This document shows positions 1-8,421 of a stretch of 29,206 bases of DNA, piece after piece. The translations under genes and the position numbers were made by a program. The DNA comes from PXAH01 sp964605645 (GTDB taxonomy: Bacteria; Omnitrophota; Gorgyraeia; Duberdicusellales; 4484-171). The notes under the pieces were generated by a model, which saw only the letters and a program-made list of their open reading frames with translations, searched no databases and was not told the origin of the DNA. The stretch covers positions 1-29,206 of the forward strand of contig CAZSDJ010000020.1 of NCBI GenBank assembly GCA_964605645.1, given 5' to 3'. Within the stretch, counting starts at the first letter, position 1. Each line of letters starts with the position of its first letter.

Positions 1-2
1 GC

Positions 3-17
3 CATTTTTACCTTTGA
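3..17 (-). other. Possible start of a further downstream gene, cut by the window edge
   Basis: On the minus strand an ATG sits at positions 5-3, preceded by an AAAGG-like ribosome binding site a few bases upstream. This lies 43 bases beyond the flavodoxin stop. It suggests the operon continues past the left edge, but only the start codon and two further bases are visible, so no product can be given. Confidence 0.25.
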
Positions 18-48
18 AGGGGATAAAACTACCTCACTAAATCTTACA

Positions 49-528
49 CTAAGCAAGAACCTTTTTAATCTCACTAATTACAAATTCTTTTTCCTCGATC
101 TTAGACTGCTGAATATAAAACCGCCTAAACCCGACAGCACCTTTATCCGCAAGAATCTTTTCCATATAATCCAGGCAGCGTTTTTTACCGGCACCGCTGC
201 CGTAGGTACAAAATAATACTATTTTCTTCCCGGCAACACCCGAGGCATGATCAAGATAAGTATTTAGGGCCGGAGCCGGTCCAAACGCCCAAACCGGCGT
301 GCCTAAACAGATTAAATCATACTTTGATAAATCAAAATCAACAAGCCCAATCTTTGCCCTTTTCTGCCAAAAGGCTCGCTGGCACTGGCCCAAAAACGAT
401 TTTGACTCATCCTCTGCCAAAAGCTCTAGCTCATCTACTTGGCCTTTTTCTTCTAAAAATTTAGCCAAGACTACTGCTACTTTTTGCGTATTTCCACTGT
501 AAGAATAATAAACAACTAACGACCGCAT
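49..528 (-). CDS. Flavodoxin family protein
   Basis: This 159-residue protein has a flavodoxin fold. The N-terminal strand runs into a YSYSGNT phosphate-binding loop (about residues 8-14) that would bind FMN. A GTPVWAFGPAP segment (about 76-86) and a TYGSGAGK segment (about 108-115) fit the loops around the isoalloxazine ring. Length is normal for short-chain flavodoxins. It has no signal peptide, so it is cytoplasmic. It is the last complete gene of the operon, 53 bases after the acyl-CoA synthetase stop. Flavodoxins commonly supply the low-potential electron to radical SAM clusters and to cobalamin reactivation. With four radical SAM proteins in the same operon, that role is a reasonable inference, but a quinone-reductase-like role is also possible. 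Confidence 0.85.
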   Translation of the reverse strand: MRSLVVYYSYSGNTQKVAVVLAKFLEEKGQVDELELLAEDESKSFLGQCQRAFWQKRAKIGLVDFDLSKYDLICLGTPVWAFGPAPALNTYLDHASGVAGKKIVLFCTYGSGAGKKRCLDYMEKILADKGAVGFRRFYIQQSKIEEKEFVISEIKKVLA

Positions 529-581
529 ATAATCACATTACAATACTTTCTCACCCAACACAACCTTATTAACATTAAAAG

Positions 582-2009
582 TCATAGCTTTCCACTCTCT
601 TTACGTTTGATTTTACCACTAAGTGTTTTTTCTATTTTTTTAACAAAATAAAATTTCTTCGGTACTGCATAAGGAGAAAGATGTTGGTAACAAAACTTAC
701 GCAAATCATCAATCTTAAATCTTTTTTTTCCATCTTTGTTTAACACAATTTTTGCTACTGGGATTTGATTGTAATGAGGATGCTCAATTGGATAAACATA
801 TGCTTCTTTTATCAAAGGGTAATTATTAAGAACAGCTTCTACTTGATAAGGAAAAATTTTTAAACCAGAAAAATTAATTACATTCTTGCTTCTTCCTACT
901 ATAAAAAGAAAACCATCACTATCATATTCGCCTAAATCACCGGTATTAAACCAGCCTTTTTCTGTAATCTCTTCTCTTTTTTGCCAGGGTAAAAAATATG
1001 CATCAAACATCCCTTTTCCTTTTAAATAAATATTTTTTGTGCTTGGATCAAATTTTAATTGATAATCGGGCAAAATTTTTCCTACTGATCCGCGTTTTGA
1101 TGAATCATGCGAACGATTTAGAAAAGGGATACCCACCTCAATAATACCATAAGCTTCAGACAACTCTAATTTAAATTTTTTATAAAAATTTTGGCTAATT
1201 GATCTTGGCAGCCTCACTGCGGTAGAGATTGTTAACCGCAAATTTGACAATTTATTTTTAGATATTGCTTTCGCAGTAATCATTGTTTGGTAATAAAAAG
1301 GTGAGGCATAGATAACTGTAGGATTTTGTTTTAGAGCTTCAATAAAGGAAAAAGGGAATTGACCGCCACCAAGAATGATTGTGGCAGCTTGCCGCAGAAA
1401 AAGGATAATTGTTGCTGTAAAATGAAAACTCATAGAAAGTACCCATAAAATTTTATCTTTCGAACTTATAGCGAGGCCTTCATTTACAGCATTAGTTCTT
1501 TCAAAAATTGCCTGGTGGGAAATCACCACCCCTTTTTGTTCTCCGGTTGTACCGGATGAAAAACGAATGAATGCCGGGTTCATTCGATAATAATTTTTCG
1601 GCAAAGTTTTTTTGCTTGTTCTTTGCCGGATAAAAATTTCTTTTTTCCTTTTCGATAAAATATCTTCTACCTGTTTAGTTTTAAAAATATTTTTATAAGC
1701 AATAATGTAGTTTAGGTCTATTTTTTTCGCTATAGAATCAACTTCTTTTTTTGGACAAGATTCAGAAATAGGCACTATTACAGCTTTAATAGATAAAATT
1801 GCTAAACTTATGCTGATATATTCGCTACTGTTAGGATATAGTAAACCAACACGTTGATAAGGTTTTATGCCGAGTTTTTTAAATTTTTTTGCCAACATAT
1901 TAACCCGATTAAAAAGATCCTTATAGGTTACATTGTTACCGTTTTCAATTATCGCAACTTGTTCTTTTTTATTTTGGGTTTCTTTTTTTATAATTTCTGT
2001 AATATTCAT
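582..2009 (-). CDS. AMP-binding acyl-CoA/acyl-ACP synthetase
   Basis: This 475-residue member of the ANL adenylating superfamily activates a carboxylic acid as an acyl-adenylate and then transfers it to CoA or a phosphopantetheinyl carrier. The P-loop-like SSGTTG motif is at 151-156, a YGIIEVG motif (A5-like) lies near 290, the GD of NTGDLGEYDSDG near 357, and a C-terminal LSGKIKRK holds the usual catalytic lysine. The order matches a full N- and C-terminal ANL pair, slightly short for the family. It overlaps the upstream radical SAM gene by the ATGA junction. It differs in family from the PaaK-like enzyme at 22424-23710, so the locus encodes two separate acid-activating steps. The substrate cannot be read; an aryl acid, fatty acid or amino acid are all possible. 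In APE clusters a comparable enzyme loads the starter. Confidence 0.88.
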   Translation of the reverse strand: MNITEIIKKETQNKKEQVAIIENGNNVTYKDLFNRVNMLAKKFKKLGIKPYQRVGLLYPNSSEYISISLAILSIKAVIVPISESCPKKEVDSIAKKIDLNYIIAYKNIFKTKQVEDILSKRKKEIFIRQRTSKKTLPKNYYRMNPAFIRFSSGTTGEQKGVVISHQAIFERTNAVNEGLAISSKDKILWVLSMSFHFTATIILFLRQAATIILGGGQFPFSFIEALKQNPTVIYASPFYYQTMITAKAISKNKLSNLRLTISTAVRLPRSISQNFYKKFKLELSEAYGIIEVGIPFLNRSHDSSKRGSVGKILPDYQLKFDPSTKNIYLKGKGMFDAYFLPWQKREEITEKGWFNTGDLGEYDSDGFLFIVGRSKNVINFSGLKIFPYQVEAVLNNYPLIKEAYVYPIEHPHYNQIPVAKIVLNKDGKKRFKIDDLRKFCYQHLSPYAVPKKFYFVKKIEKTLSGKIKRKESGKL

Positions 2010-3427
2010 GAGGCATAATCCTTATAGATCATTCTTAAGGAGATAATATACTTTGTACCGCCAATAATTGCTCTGAGCAGATCTCTAAACTTAAGGCGTA
2101 TTTTATTCATGCGCAACGGATTGGCTCTTAACGCCAGACTGGTTAACCGACTAAAATGTGCGTAAAAAAGTTTTAAAGGTAGCTGCGTAGGTACTATTGA
2201 ATGCATACAATCATAGAATTTATAAGGGTCACAAATAAATTTATCCTTATAATCATCCCACAGAGCTGTCGCCGGCGATGGTGAAAAAACTGTAAAGGTT
2301 ACCTCCGCCGGGCATATTGACAAAACTTCTTTTTCTAGATTTTTGAAGTCTTGATAGGTAAAATCAGGATGAACAATAAAGGCAGCATGTAAAGTAATTC
2401 CTGTTTCTCGTAAAATTTCTACCGCTTGATGGTTAATGTCAGCTGTTATCTTTTTTTTGTATTCAGCGAGGCGTTTATTGTCACAAGATTCTAGCCCTAC
2501 ATACAAAATATCAAGGCCGGCTTTTTTCCATAATTTAAATAATTCAATGTTTTTTACTATTGTGTCGCTTCTGGCCCAACTAATATATCTTTTTTTAATG
2601 CCTCTTTCAATCAACAAATTCGCGATATCTTTGGTGCGTGAAGCATTTAAAAACATCTCATCATCAACAAAATAAATATAATCTTCACTGATATTGTCTA
2701 TTTCGTTTACAACTTCTTCGGGACTTCTTTGTAGGTATTTATGATGCATCAGATAGGGGATAACGCAAAATGAACAAGAAAAAGCACAGCCCAAAGAAGT
2801 TCTTAAGCTGGCAACTTGAGGAAAAGCATTTTTTAATTTTTTTGTTTCACTCGCAGACCAAACACAAAAATACTTTTTCCGCTGCACCAAATCTCTTCTT
2901 GGTAGCGGAATGTCATCAATTTGCGGATATGGCGGTGGTTTTTGTAAAGCTTTAGTTTTAAATGCCGGATCTTTCGGCGATAAAAGATAAGGGTCAAAAA
3001 ATAATTCTTTTTTTTGCTTAAAGCGCTCAATGATCTCTTTTAAAATTATTGCCCCTTCTCCTCTGGCAATAAGGTCAATGCTATCGGTTGCATAACTCTC
3101 CGGTAATAAAGTTGCATGTATCCCTCCTACTAAAGTTAATATCTTAGGGTTTTCTTTTTTTACAAGTTGAGCAAGTTTTTTTACAACGTCAAAGTTACTG
3201 CTATATCCGGAAAAACCAACTAAATCTGGATTAATTTTTTTTATTTGTTTAATAAAAGTATTTATCGGCTGCTTTTCGATGCTTAAATCAAGAATTTCTA
3301 CATGGTCATCGTCGGGAACCCCGGCAGCAACAATTTCAAGCTCTAGGGGTTCAAGATGCAAGAAACCCTCCTGCAATCGACGCGCTACCAATAATTCCAG
3401 ATACGGTTTAACTAATAATATTTTCAT
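2006..3427 (-). CDS. B12-binding domain radical SAM protein
   Basis: This 473-residue protein has an N-terminal cobalamin-binding-like Rossmann domain (about 1-140, with GFSGYSSN near 71 and LVGGIHATLLPE near 99-110). A radical SAM domain follows, with CxxxCxxC cysteines C214, C218 and C221 for the 4Fe-4S cluster. Family members carry out methylations at unactivated carbons, ring closures and rearrangements, mostly in lipid and natural product pathways. The window contains two further proteins of this architecture (10476-11843, 11840-13090). The start overlaps the FAD oxidoreductase stop by 20 bases and the stop overlaps the next synthetase by ATGA, indicating translational coupling. The most likely job is modifying the acyl chain; the exact reaction is unknown. 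Confidence 0.88.
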   Translation of the reverse strand: MKILLVKPYLELLVARRLQEGFLHLEPLELEIVAAGVPDDDHVEILDLSIEKQPINTFIKQIKKINPDLVGFSGYSSNFDVVKKLAQLVKKENPKILTLVGGIHATLLPESYATDSIDLIARGEGAIILKEIIERFKQKKELFFDPYLLSPKDPAFKTKALQKPPPYPQIDDIPLPRRDLVQRKKYFCVWSASETKKLKNAFPQVASLRTSLGCAFSCSFCVIPYLMHHKYLQRSPEEVVNEIDNISEDYIYFVDDEMFLNASRTKDIANLLIERGIKKRYISWARSDTIVKNIELFKLWKKAGLDILYVGLESCDNKRLAEYKKKITADINHQAVEILRETGITLHAAFIVHPDFTYQDFKNLEKEVLSICPAEVTFTVFSPSPATALWDDYKDKFICDPYKFYDCMHSIVPTQLPLKLFYAHFSRLTSLALRANPLRMNKIRLKFRDLLRAIIGGTKYIISLRMIYKDYAS

Positions 3428-4544
3428 ATAAATTCTCTGTAGCTAATTTTGCCGCAGCTTCACCTAAGCTGATACAAGTAGCAATTACGCGGGTTGAGCC
3501 TAATGCTTTTTGTGACACAGAAATACAGCGGCCAGCTGCATAAAGATTGTTAATCTTTTTGGATTTAAGGCAGCTGTCAGGTATTTGATAATAATCTCCC
3601 GGGGATAAATATTGGTACCTACATCCATCTTTGCTCCAAATTTCAATCGGCCAAGAATTTTTTACACCATTATTATTAAATTTATTTCCCTTTAAAACAT
3701 CCTCTTTTGTAAGAGAATATTCTCCTTCTAGGCGCAGGCCTTCTCTGTTTGCTACAGCTGCCCGGTTTTGATTGATGTAAGATTTTTCAAAAGGCCCTAA
3801 TACCTTTTTTAAATAACTATGGACTTCTATAGCATTTTTATAAAGATCATCTGCTTGTATCTTATTTTTAGGGATATTAAAACGACAATAAGCAGTATTG
3901 CTACTAATTAGGCTAAAGGTGGTAGGTTTTAGGTAATTGGGTAGTTTATTGTTTTTTATAGCTTGATTAATATAATAAGGAACTTTTATATTTATACTCT
4001 GATCACAATTATTCAGCCCTTCTACTTTAAAAGTATAAGCGCTTAATTGCATTGGAAATTTTAGGGGTTGATGTGCCCCGGCTAACTCTAAAATAGCGCC
4101 GTCGCCACTACAATCAATTACAGCTCTTGGTTTTATCCCATTGACCTGGGTTATTATGTTATTTTCTATATTGACAGCAGCAGCTGGACTGTTATAAATC
4201 ATTTTAATATTTTCTCTTTTTTCAATTAAAGCTTTAAAAGTATTCAGAATTTCATCAATATCAAAATTTAGCCCATAAACCTTTCCCACTTTAATAATTT
4301 TTTTAAAATTTAATGCATCACAAATTTCTCTTATCAAACCGCCATTCAGTGTTTTGGTAGGTTTTTCTTTACTGTTGGCATATAACCCGCAAATCATTTG
4401 AGACGCAATAATAGGAAGAGAACCACCTAAGAAATTTTTTTTCTCAAGCAATATTGTATTCATATTGCTGTCTGCGGCCCGAATAGCTGCAGCCAATCCG
4501 CTGGGGCCAGCCCCGACAATTAATAAATCACATTCTTTATTCAT
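3408..4544 (-). CDS. FAD-dependent oxidoreductase
   Basis: This 378-residue flavoprotein begins with a dinucleotide-binding fold, GAGPSG at 11-16, followed by an acidic strand end in LLEKKN and a GGSLP loop. A C-terminal YAAGRCISVSQKALGSTR segment followed by an alanine-rich helix closes the FAD site. This layout matches the FAD-dependent oxidoreductase/GlcD-independent class of Pfam FAD_oxidored rather than CrtI. Substrates vary widely in the family and cannot be deduced. The gene overlaps the condensation-like gene by 8 bases and the downstream radical SAM gene by 20. Together with the CrtI-like protein at 25939-27441 it gives the cluster two unrelated flavin redox enzymes, so desaturation, hydroxylation or double-bond reduction of the chain are all possible. 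Confidence 0.82.
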   Translation of the reverse strand: MNKECDLLIVGAGPSGLAAAIRAADSNMNTILLEKKNFLGGSLPIIASQMICGLYANSKEKPTKTLNGGLIREICDALNFKKIIKVGKVYGLNFDIDEILNTFKALIEKRENIKMIYNSPAAAVNIENNIITQVNGIKPRAVIDCSGDGAILELAGAHQPLKFPMQLSAYTFKVEGLNNCDQSINIKVPYYINQAIKNNKLPNYLKPTTFSLISSNTAYCRFNIPKNKIQADDLYKNAIEVHSYLKKVLGPFEKSYINQNRAAVANREGLRLEGEYSLTKEDVLKGNKFNNNGVKNSWPIEIWSKDGCRYQYLSPGDYYQIPDSCLKSKKINNLYAAGRCISVSQKALGSTRVIATCISLGEAAAKLATENLYENIIS

Positions 4545-5826
4545 CTTTTACTAATAAATCATTTTTTAAATTCATCATAAATCTTTCCGCATGAGTTTCA
4601 TCTAACAGGCTAGATAAATATGAGAGAACTATATTTATTTTTCCTTGAAATTGATTTATAAATATTCCAATTCCCGGTGGAACCGGAAGTCGGGGCATAT
4701 GAAAAATATTATTTACCTCTATCCCCATAAATTTTTCTTGCTTATAAACACTTTCACCGATATAGGAAAAACCGAAAGACGAAGTTTTACCTTTGAAATA
4801 GAGCTTTATAATTTTATCTAATAGAGAAACTGGCACAATTCTCATTAAAAAACTAGCTTCAGAAAATTTATCAGCAAATTTGCTACTAATTTGGCTATAA
4901 GTTTGGTCTTTAATGCTCTTTAAAACAAAGTTAAAGTCTTTTGCTTTTTTCTGACTTATCCGAAAAAACAAAAATGAAAGATGATTAAAAAATAATCGCT
5001 GTTGGGTATCGCGAAAATTACGTTTATCAATTGAGGCAGAAATAATATAATCTTTTCCTTTTGAGTCATGAGCAGAAAAAAGCTTATCTATCTGTTTTGT
5101 AACTAACGATAGAATATAAGGCATAAAGAGCAGGTATCCGGCCTTTTTGTAGGCTTTATCGATTATTGCGGCTGATTCCTTTTGATTAAAAGTTATCATT
5201 TTAAAAGAAAATTTTGTCCGCTCACTATTTAGTTTTGTAAGTGTTTGTGGGGGCGCCCCTTTAGCTAATGATAAGAAGCGGCGGTTGATGCACCTTCCCG
5301 CCTTAAACTTATCTTGCCATTTACAAAGATGAGACGGTTCCTTAAAATCATTATATTCAAAGTCGTTTTTAGCAAGCAGGGTTAGAAAAGTTTCTGCACC
5401 TTTTGCATCAAGTATTCGATGGTCAAAAGTCATAGCTAAAAAACTTTTTTCCTGGCTATTAACAAGGCAAAAATTAAGATACTTCTCTAAAGGTTGATTG
5501 AGTTTTTGAGTTAGAACAGAAATAATTTCTTTAAAATTATATTTTTTTATAGAGATGTTATCAAAGGAAAAATGTAATTTCTTCGGTTTAATTTTCCAGT
5601 AAGGGGCTAGATTGTAGTTACGCCTGCATTTACCATTTAATACAGAAAAATTATTTAAAAATTTTTTTAACCTCTTAAAAACATCTTCTTCTCGCAGGCA
5701 TCCATTAAGCTCTAATACTACTTGGGAGATATTGCCAATTCCAGTTTCTTTTTTACTACTATAGTCAAGAGCATGAATTATCCAATCTGTCCCAGTGAGG
5801 TAATGTTTATTGTTTGCTAATTTCAT
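4537..5826 (-). CDS. Condensation-domain-like (CoA-dependent acyltransferase superfamily) protein
   Basis: This 429-residue stand-alone protein resembles NRPS condensation, WS/DGAT and PapA-type acyltransferases. The core HxxxD motif is present as DHRILDAKG, with H136 and D140, on a typical MTFDHR strand; the first His of the classical HHxxxD is Asp here. A second landmark is SFGFSYIGE near 350, in the place of the DFGWG structural motif. Such enzymes move an acyl group from CoA or ACP to a hydroxyl or amine. It starts 20 bases inside the end of an ACP gene, which makes an ACP-bound donor plausible. I infer that it esterifies or amidates the finished chain onto an acceptor; the acceptor is unknown. 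The assignment rests on motifs and length, not on close similarity. Confidence 0.75.
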   Translation of the reverse strand: MKLANNKHYLTGTDWIIHALDYSSKKETGIGNISQVVLELNGCLREEDVFKRLKKFLNNFSVLNGKCRRNYNLAPYWKIKPKKLHFSFDNISIKKYNFKEIISVLTQKLNQPLEKYLNFCLVNSQEKSFLAMTFDHRILDAKGAETFLTLLAKNDFEYNDFKEPSHLCKWQDKFKAGRCINRRFLSLAKGAPPQTLTKLNSERTKFSFKMITFNQKESAAIIDKAYKKAGYLLFMPYILSLVTKQIDKLFSAHDSKGKDYIISASIDKRNFRDTQQRLFFNHLSFLFFRISQKKAKDFNFVLKSIKDQTYSQISSKFADKFSEASFLMRIVPVSLLDKIIKLYFKGKTSSFGFSYIGESVYKQEKFMGIEVNNIFHMPRLPVPPGIGIFINQFQGKINIVLSYLSSLLDETHAERFMMNLKNDLLVKDE

Positions 5827-6064
5827 TGATTCGCTGAACTAAAGAATTTATAGATTCAAAATCTTTTTTAGATAAGCCCGACTCCATAAGGTTTATCCCA
5901 AACTTTTTCTCGATTGCAACGAGCAACTCAACAAAACTTAAAGAGTCTAGCCCCAGGTCAGCTAAAGGAATATCTGGTTGAATTCTCTTAGTATCAATAG
6001 CCAAAATAGTTGCTATCTCATCGATTAAAATATTCTCAATATCTTTGTTGCCTTTATTGTCCAT
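5807..6064 (-). CDS. Acyl carrier protein (third in cluster)
   Basis: This 85-residue ACP carries the phosphopantetheine attachment site in DLGLDSLSFVE, Ser41, followed by the usual recognition helix (ELLVAIEKKFG). I start it at the ATG at 6064; an in-frame TTG lies immediately before it and adds only one residue. It begins 9 bases after the stop of the CLF-like gene and overlaps the condensation-like gene by 20 bases. With the ACP at 8145-8408 it brackets the second ketosynthase pair, so it probably carries the chain made by that pair or hands it to the acyltransferase. No phosphopantetheinyl transferase is in the window, so activation must come from elsewhere in the genome. Confidence 0.92.
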   Translation of the reverse strand: MDNKGNKDIENILIDEIATILAIDTKRIQPDIPLADLGLDSLSFVELLVAIEKKFGINLMESGLSKKDFESINSLVQRINEISKQ

Positions 6065-6073
6065 CAATATTGC

Positions 6074-6991
6074 TCACTTTTTTAAATTAATAGTAGCCAA
6101 CTTATCTCTACAACCATATTTTAGACATTGAATTTTATTGATTTGAGCTGATTTGATCTGATTTTTTATCATTAAAGCCCCCGCCGCACAATTAAACGCA
6201 CTGCCGTTAATCATCGCTCCAAAAATAGATGAATATCCTCTAACTGAATCAGAGGGGCCTGTTAACTTTTGATATTTTTTGCCATTGTCAATCATGCCAT
6301 CAAAATCAACAATATAGACATCGGCCGAATCCTTCTTTTTTGCACCAACAGAAATATCGTCTATCTTGCAATATTGATTGTTGCCTTTAGAGTTAGATAG
6401 GGCTAAAAATAAGCTGCCTTCACCAAAAGGCTTAATTTTACCGATTGATAATTTATTTTTACAAATATAATCCATAACCTCACCGCGTTCATCTATCCCC
6501 CCGACAAGTACATTTTTGCATCGGTTTTGATTAAGCCAGCTTTTAGCGATTAAAAGAGAATTGTGAAAAGGGAAAGAAAAATCGGTTAAAGTCAAAGTTG
6601 GCCCTTTGCTTTCCAAGACAGTTGAAACGTAAGAGGCAGCGGCATTATGCACAGAATTAGAGAACTCTGTGGGCGATGCTAGTTTTGGGCCATAATCAAT
6701 GATACCATCAAGAAACTTAAAAGTAGTGACCTGAGGACCAAAACCGGTAGAAATGATTATACCTAATGAATCGGTTGATATTTTGCTAGCCTCTACAGCG
6801 TCGATAGCAGCAGCTACTGCCATTTTACTAAACCGATCACCGCGCCGCATTTTTGATCTAATTTTTTTGTCTGCCAATACCTCCGGGGCAACAGAATAAG
6901 AAGGATTTATGAGGCCCTTTCTTAAGGCATTTTCGTATTGCTCTATACCCCGTCCTCCCGAAAAAACAACCCCGATCCCCATTATATTCAT
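6074..6991 (-). CDS. Ketosynthase-like protein without active-site Cys (chain-length-factor-like)
   Basis: This 305-residue thiolase-fold protein is shorter than a normal ketosynthase and lacks the catalytic residues. The GPTLT strand that leads to the nucleophile in active enzymes is present (about 130-134), but the expected Cys position is Ser139 in TDFSFPFHNS. The later histidine motifs (NAHGT and GHTxGA) are absent. A GGIDERGEV segment and a SVRGYSSIFGAMING C-terminal strand keep the fold recognisable. It overlaps the active ketosynthase at 6988-8148 by ATGA, the arrangement of KS/CLF heterodimers in type II PKS systems. I infer that it is the non-catalytic partner that shapes chain length. 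It is larger than the other CLF candidate at 14685-15356, so the two pairs are not simple copies. Confidence 0.8.
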   Translation of the reverse strand: MNIMGIGVVFSGGRGIEQYENALRKGLINPSYSVAPEVLADKKIRSKMRRGDRFSKMAVAAAIDAVEASKISTDSLGIIISTGFGPQVTTFKFLDGIIDYGPKLASPTEFSNSVHNAAASYVSTVLESKGPTLTLTDFSFPFHNSLLIAKSWLNQNRCKNVLVGGIDERGEVMDYICKNKLSIGKIKPFGEGSLFLALSNSKGNNQYCKIDDISVGAKKKDSADVYIVDFDGMIDNGKKYQKLTGPSDSVRGYSSIFGAMINGSAFNCAAGALMIKNQIKSAQINKIQCLKYGCRDKLATINLKK

Positions 6992-8148
6992 TGTTTCTCC
7001 ACCACAATTGCCGTATTATTGCCGCCAAAAGCCAATGATGTAGATATTGCATGTGAGCCAGCAATATTAGTTTTATCTGTGACTGGTTTTATCCCAATTT
7101 CAGGATCTTGACAATTAAAACCTATACTTTCCGGTATCCATCCTTTGTTAAGCCCCCAGGCAGTAAATATAACTTCTAGGGCACCGGCAGCTCCTAAGGT
7201 ATGGCCGGTAAAACCTTTACTGGAAAAGAATTTTATCTGCTTACCGAAGACATCTTTTAAGGCCAGGCCTTCAATTTTATCATTTTCTTTAGTGGCGGTA
7301 CCATGCGCATTTATAAAACAAATATTATTTTTAGCGGCATTGGCATCTTTTAAGGCAATAGTTAGGGCATTCTTGAGGCCTCTAGCTTTTGGATGGGGTG
7401 TGGTCAGATGATAACTATCTGCAGCCGAACCATAACCGCTTATAAATAAATTAGATTTTATTTTTTTTTGCTTTTTTATTTCTTCTTTAACTAAAATTAA
7501 AACTCCTGCCCCTTCACCTAAGTTTAGGCCATCTCGATTACAATCAAAAGGACGGCAGGCCTTAGTACTCACTACGCCTAATGCCCCAAATCCATAATAA
7601 GGTATCGGACTCAATTCATCAGCTCCACCGCATACGACAACATCACAGATATCAGAACGCAACCATTCTAAGGCAACCCCGATACTGTCAGCTCCTGAAG
7701 AACAGGCGTTAACAATTGTAGAAACTGGTCCACCAAAATTAAAAATTTCAGAAATATTTTGAGAAATATTATTTTTTAAATAACGCTCTACTGCATCCAT
7801 TTTAGGCTTTTTATTTTCTCGGTATGTTTTATAAAAATCAAGATCATTAAGTTGGCTGGCAACAGTTGTACCAAAACAAGTTCCTACCCGAAGGCCTTCT
7901 AAGTTTATTCCTTGCCAGGCTTGATGAAGAGCCCACAACAGAAGAGATAGAGTCCTTCTTTTTTTCTTAAAGAATTCTTTGGGGATATCTTTTACTTCAA
8001 ATACTGGATAACCTAAATCACTTGAAAATAAAGAAGGCTGATTAACCTCCCTCTTACCTAAAGAAAAATTATCAAAGATTTGATCGATATCGCCGCCAGC
8101 AGCACAAACTGCTCCCATCCCGGCTATAATCGCTTTTTTTTGTCTCAT
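6988..8148 (-). CDS. Beta-ketoacyl-ACP synthase (FabF-like, second KS/CLF pair)
   Basis: This 386-residue condensing enzyme has an intact Cys-His-His triad: C149 in NACSSGAD, H282 in NAHGTATKEND and H316 in KGFTGHTLGAAGA. It also has GEGAGVLIL and a C-terminal AFGGNNTA loop. It would decarboxylate malonyl-ACP and condense it with the growing chain. It is coupled by ATGA overlaps both to the upstream ACP and to the downstream CLF-like gene, giving an ACP-KS-CLF-ACP unit. This is the second KS/CLF set of the operon, besides 15358-16476 with 14685-15356 and the single KS at 24722-25948. Whether it makes a separate chain or extends the same one is not visible. Confidence 0.93.
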   Translation of the reverse strand: MRQKKAIIAGMGAVCAAGGDIDQIFDNFSLGKREVNQPSLFSSDLGYPVFEVKDIPKEFFKKKRRTLSLLLWALHQAWQGINLEGLRVGTCFGTTVASQLNDLDFYKTYRENKKPKMDAVERYLKNNISQNISEIFNFGGPVSTIVNACSSGADSIGVALEWLRSDICDVVVCGGADELSPIPYYGFGALGVVSTKACRPFDCNRDGLNLGEGAGVLILVKEEIKKQKKIKSNLFISGYGSAADSYHLTTPHPKARGLKNALTIALKDANAAKNNICFINAHGTATKENDKIEGLALKDVFGKQIKFFSSKGFTGHTLGAAGALEVIFTAWGLNKGWIPESIGFNCQDPEIGIKPVTDKTNIAGSHAISTSLAFGGNNTAIVVEKQ

Positions 8149-8408
8149 TTTTGATTTTTTTGAATATATTTAGCTAAAGTATCGAGAGAATAGAAAATTT
8201 CTCTGCCCTTTTCCATATCTTTTACTTCTAAACCAAAGTTACGCTGCAGTAATACAACAATCTCCACTGCATCTAAAGAATCAAGGCCCAAACCTTCCCC
8301 AAATAAAATCTCATTATCTTTTATTTCTTGGGGCTTGATGTCTTCAAGTGATAAGTTGGCAACCAACAGCTCTTTAAGTTTATTTTTTATCTCCTGTAAA
8401 TCTTTCAT
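8145..8408 (-). CDS. Acyl carrier protein (second in cluster)
   Basis: This 87-residue ACP has the attachment serine Ser44 in GLGLDSLDAVEI and the following LLQRNFG helix. The ATG at 8408 is chosen because a strong ribosome binding site, GGGAGGT, sits just upstream. An in-frame ATG at 8438 would lie inside the acyltransferase gene and add ten residues that do not look like ACP. The stop overlaps the ketosynthase start by ATGA. The DSL motif and acidic helix are of the fatty acid/type II PKS kind. It likely carries intermediates for the ketosynthase encoded right after it. Confidence 0.93.
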   Translation of the reverse strand: MKDLQEIKNKLKELLVANLSLEDIKPQEIKDNEILFGEGLGLDSLDAVEIVVLLQRNFGLEVKDMEKGREIFYSLDTLAKYIQKNQK

Positions 8409-8411
8409 TTT

Positions 8412-8418
8412 ACCTCCC
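8412..8418 (-). promoter_or_regulatory. Shine-Dalgarno site of the second ACP gene
   Basis: The minus strand reads GGGAGGT ending three bases before the ATG at 8408. It is close to the anti-SD complement and decides the start in favour of 8408 over the ATG at 8438. Confidence 0.75.
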
Positions 8419-8421
8419 GGT

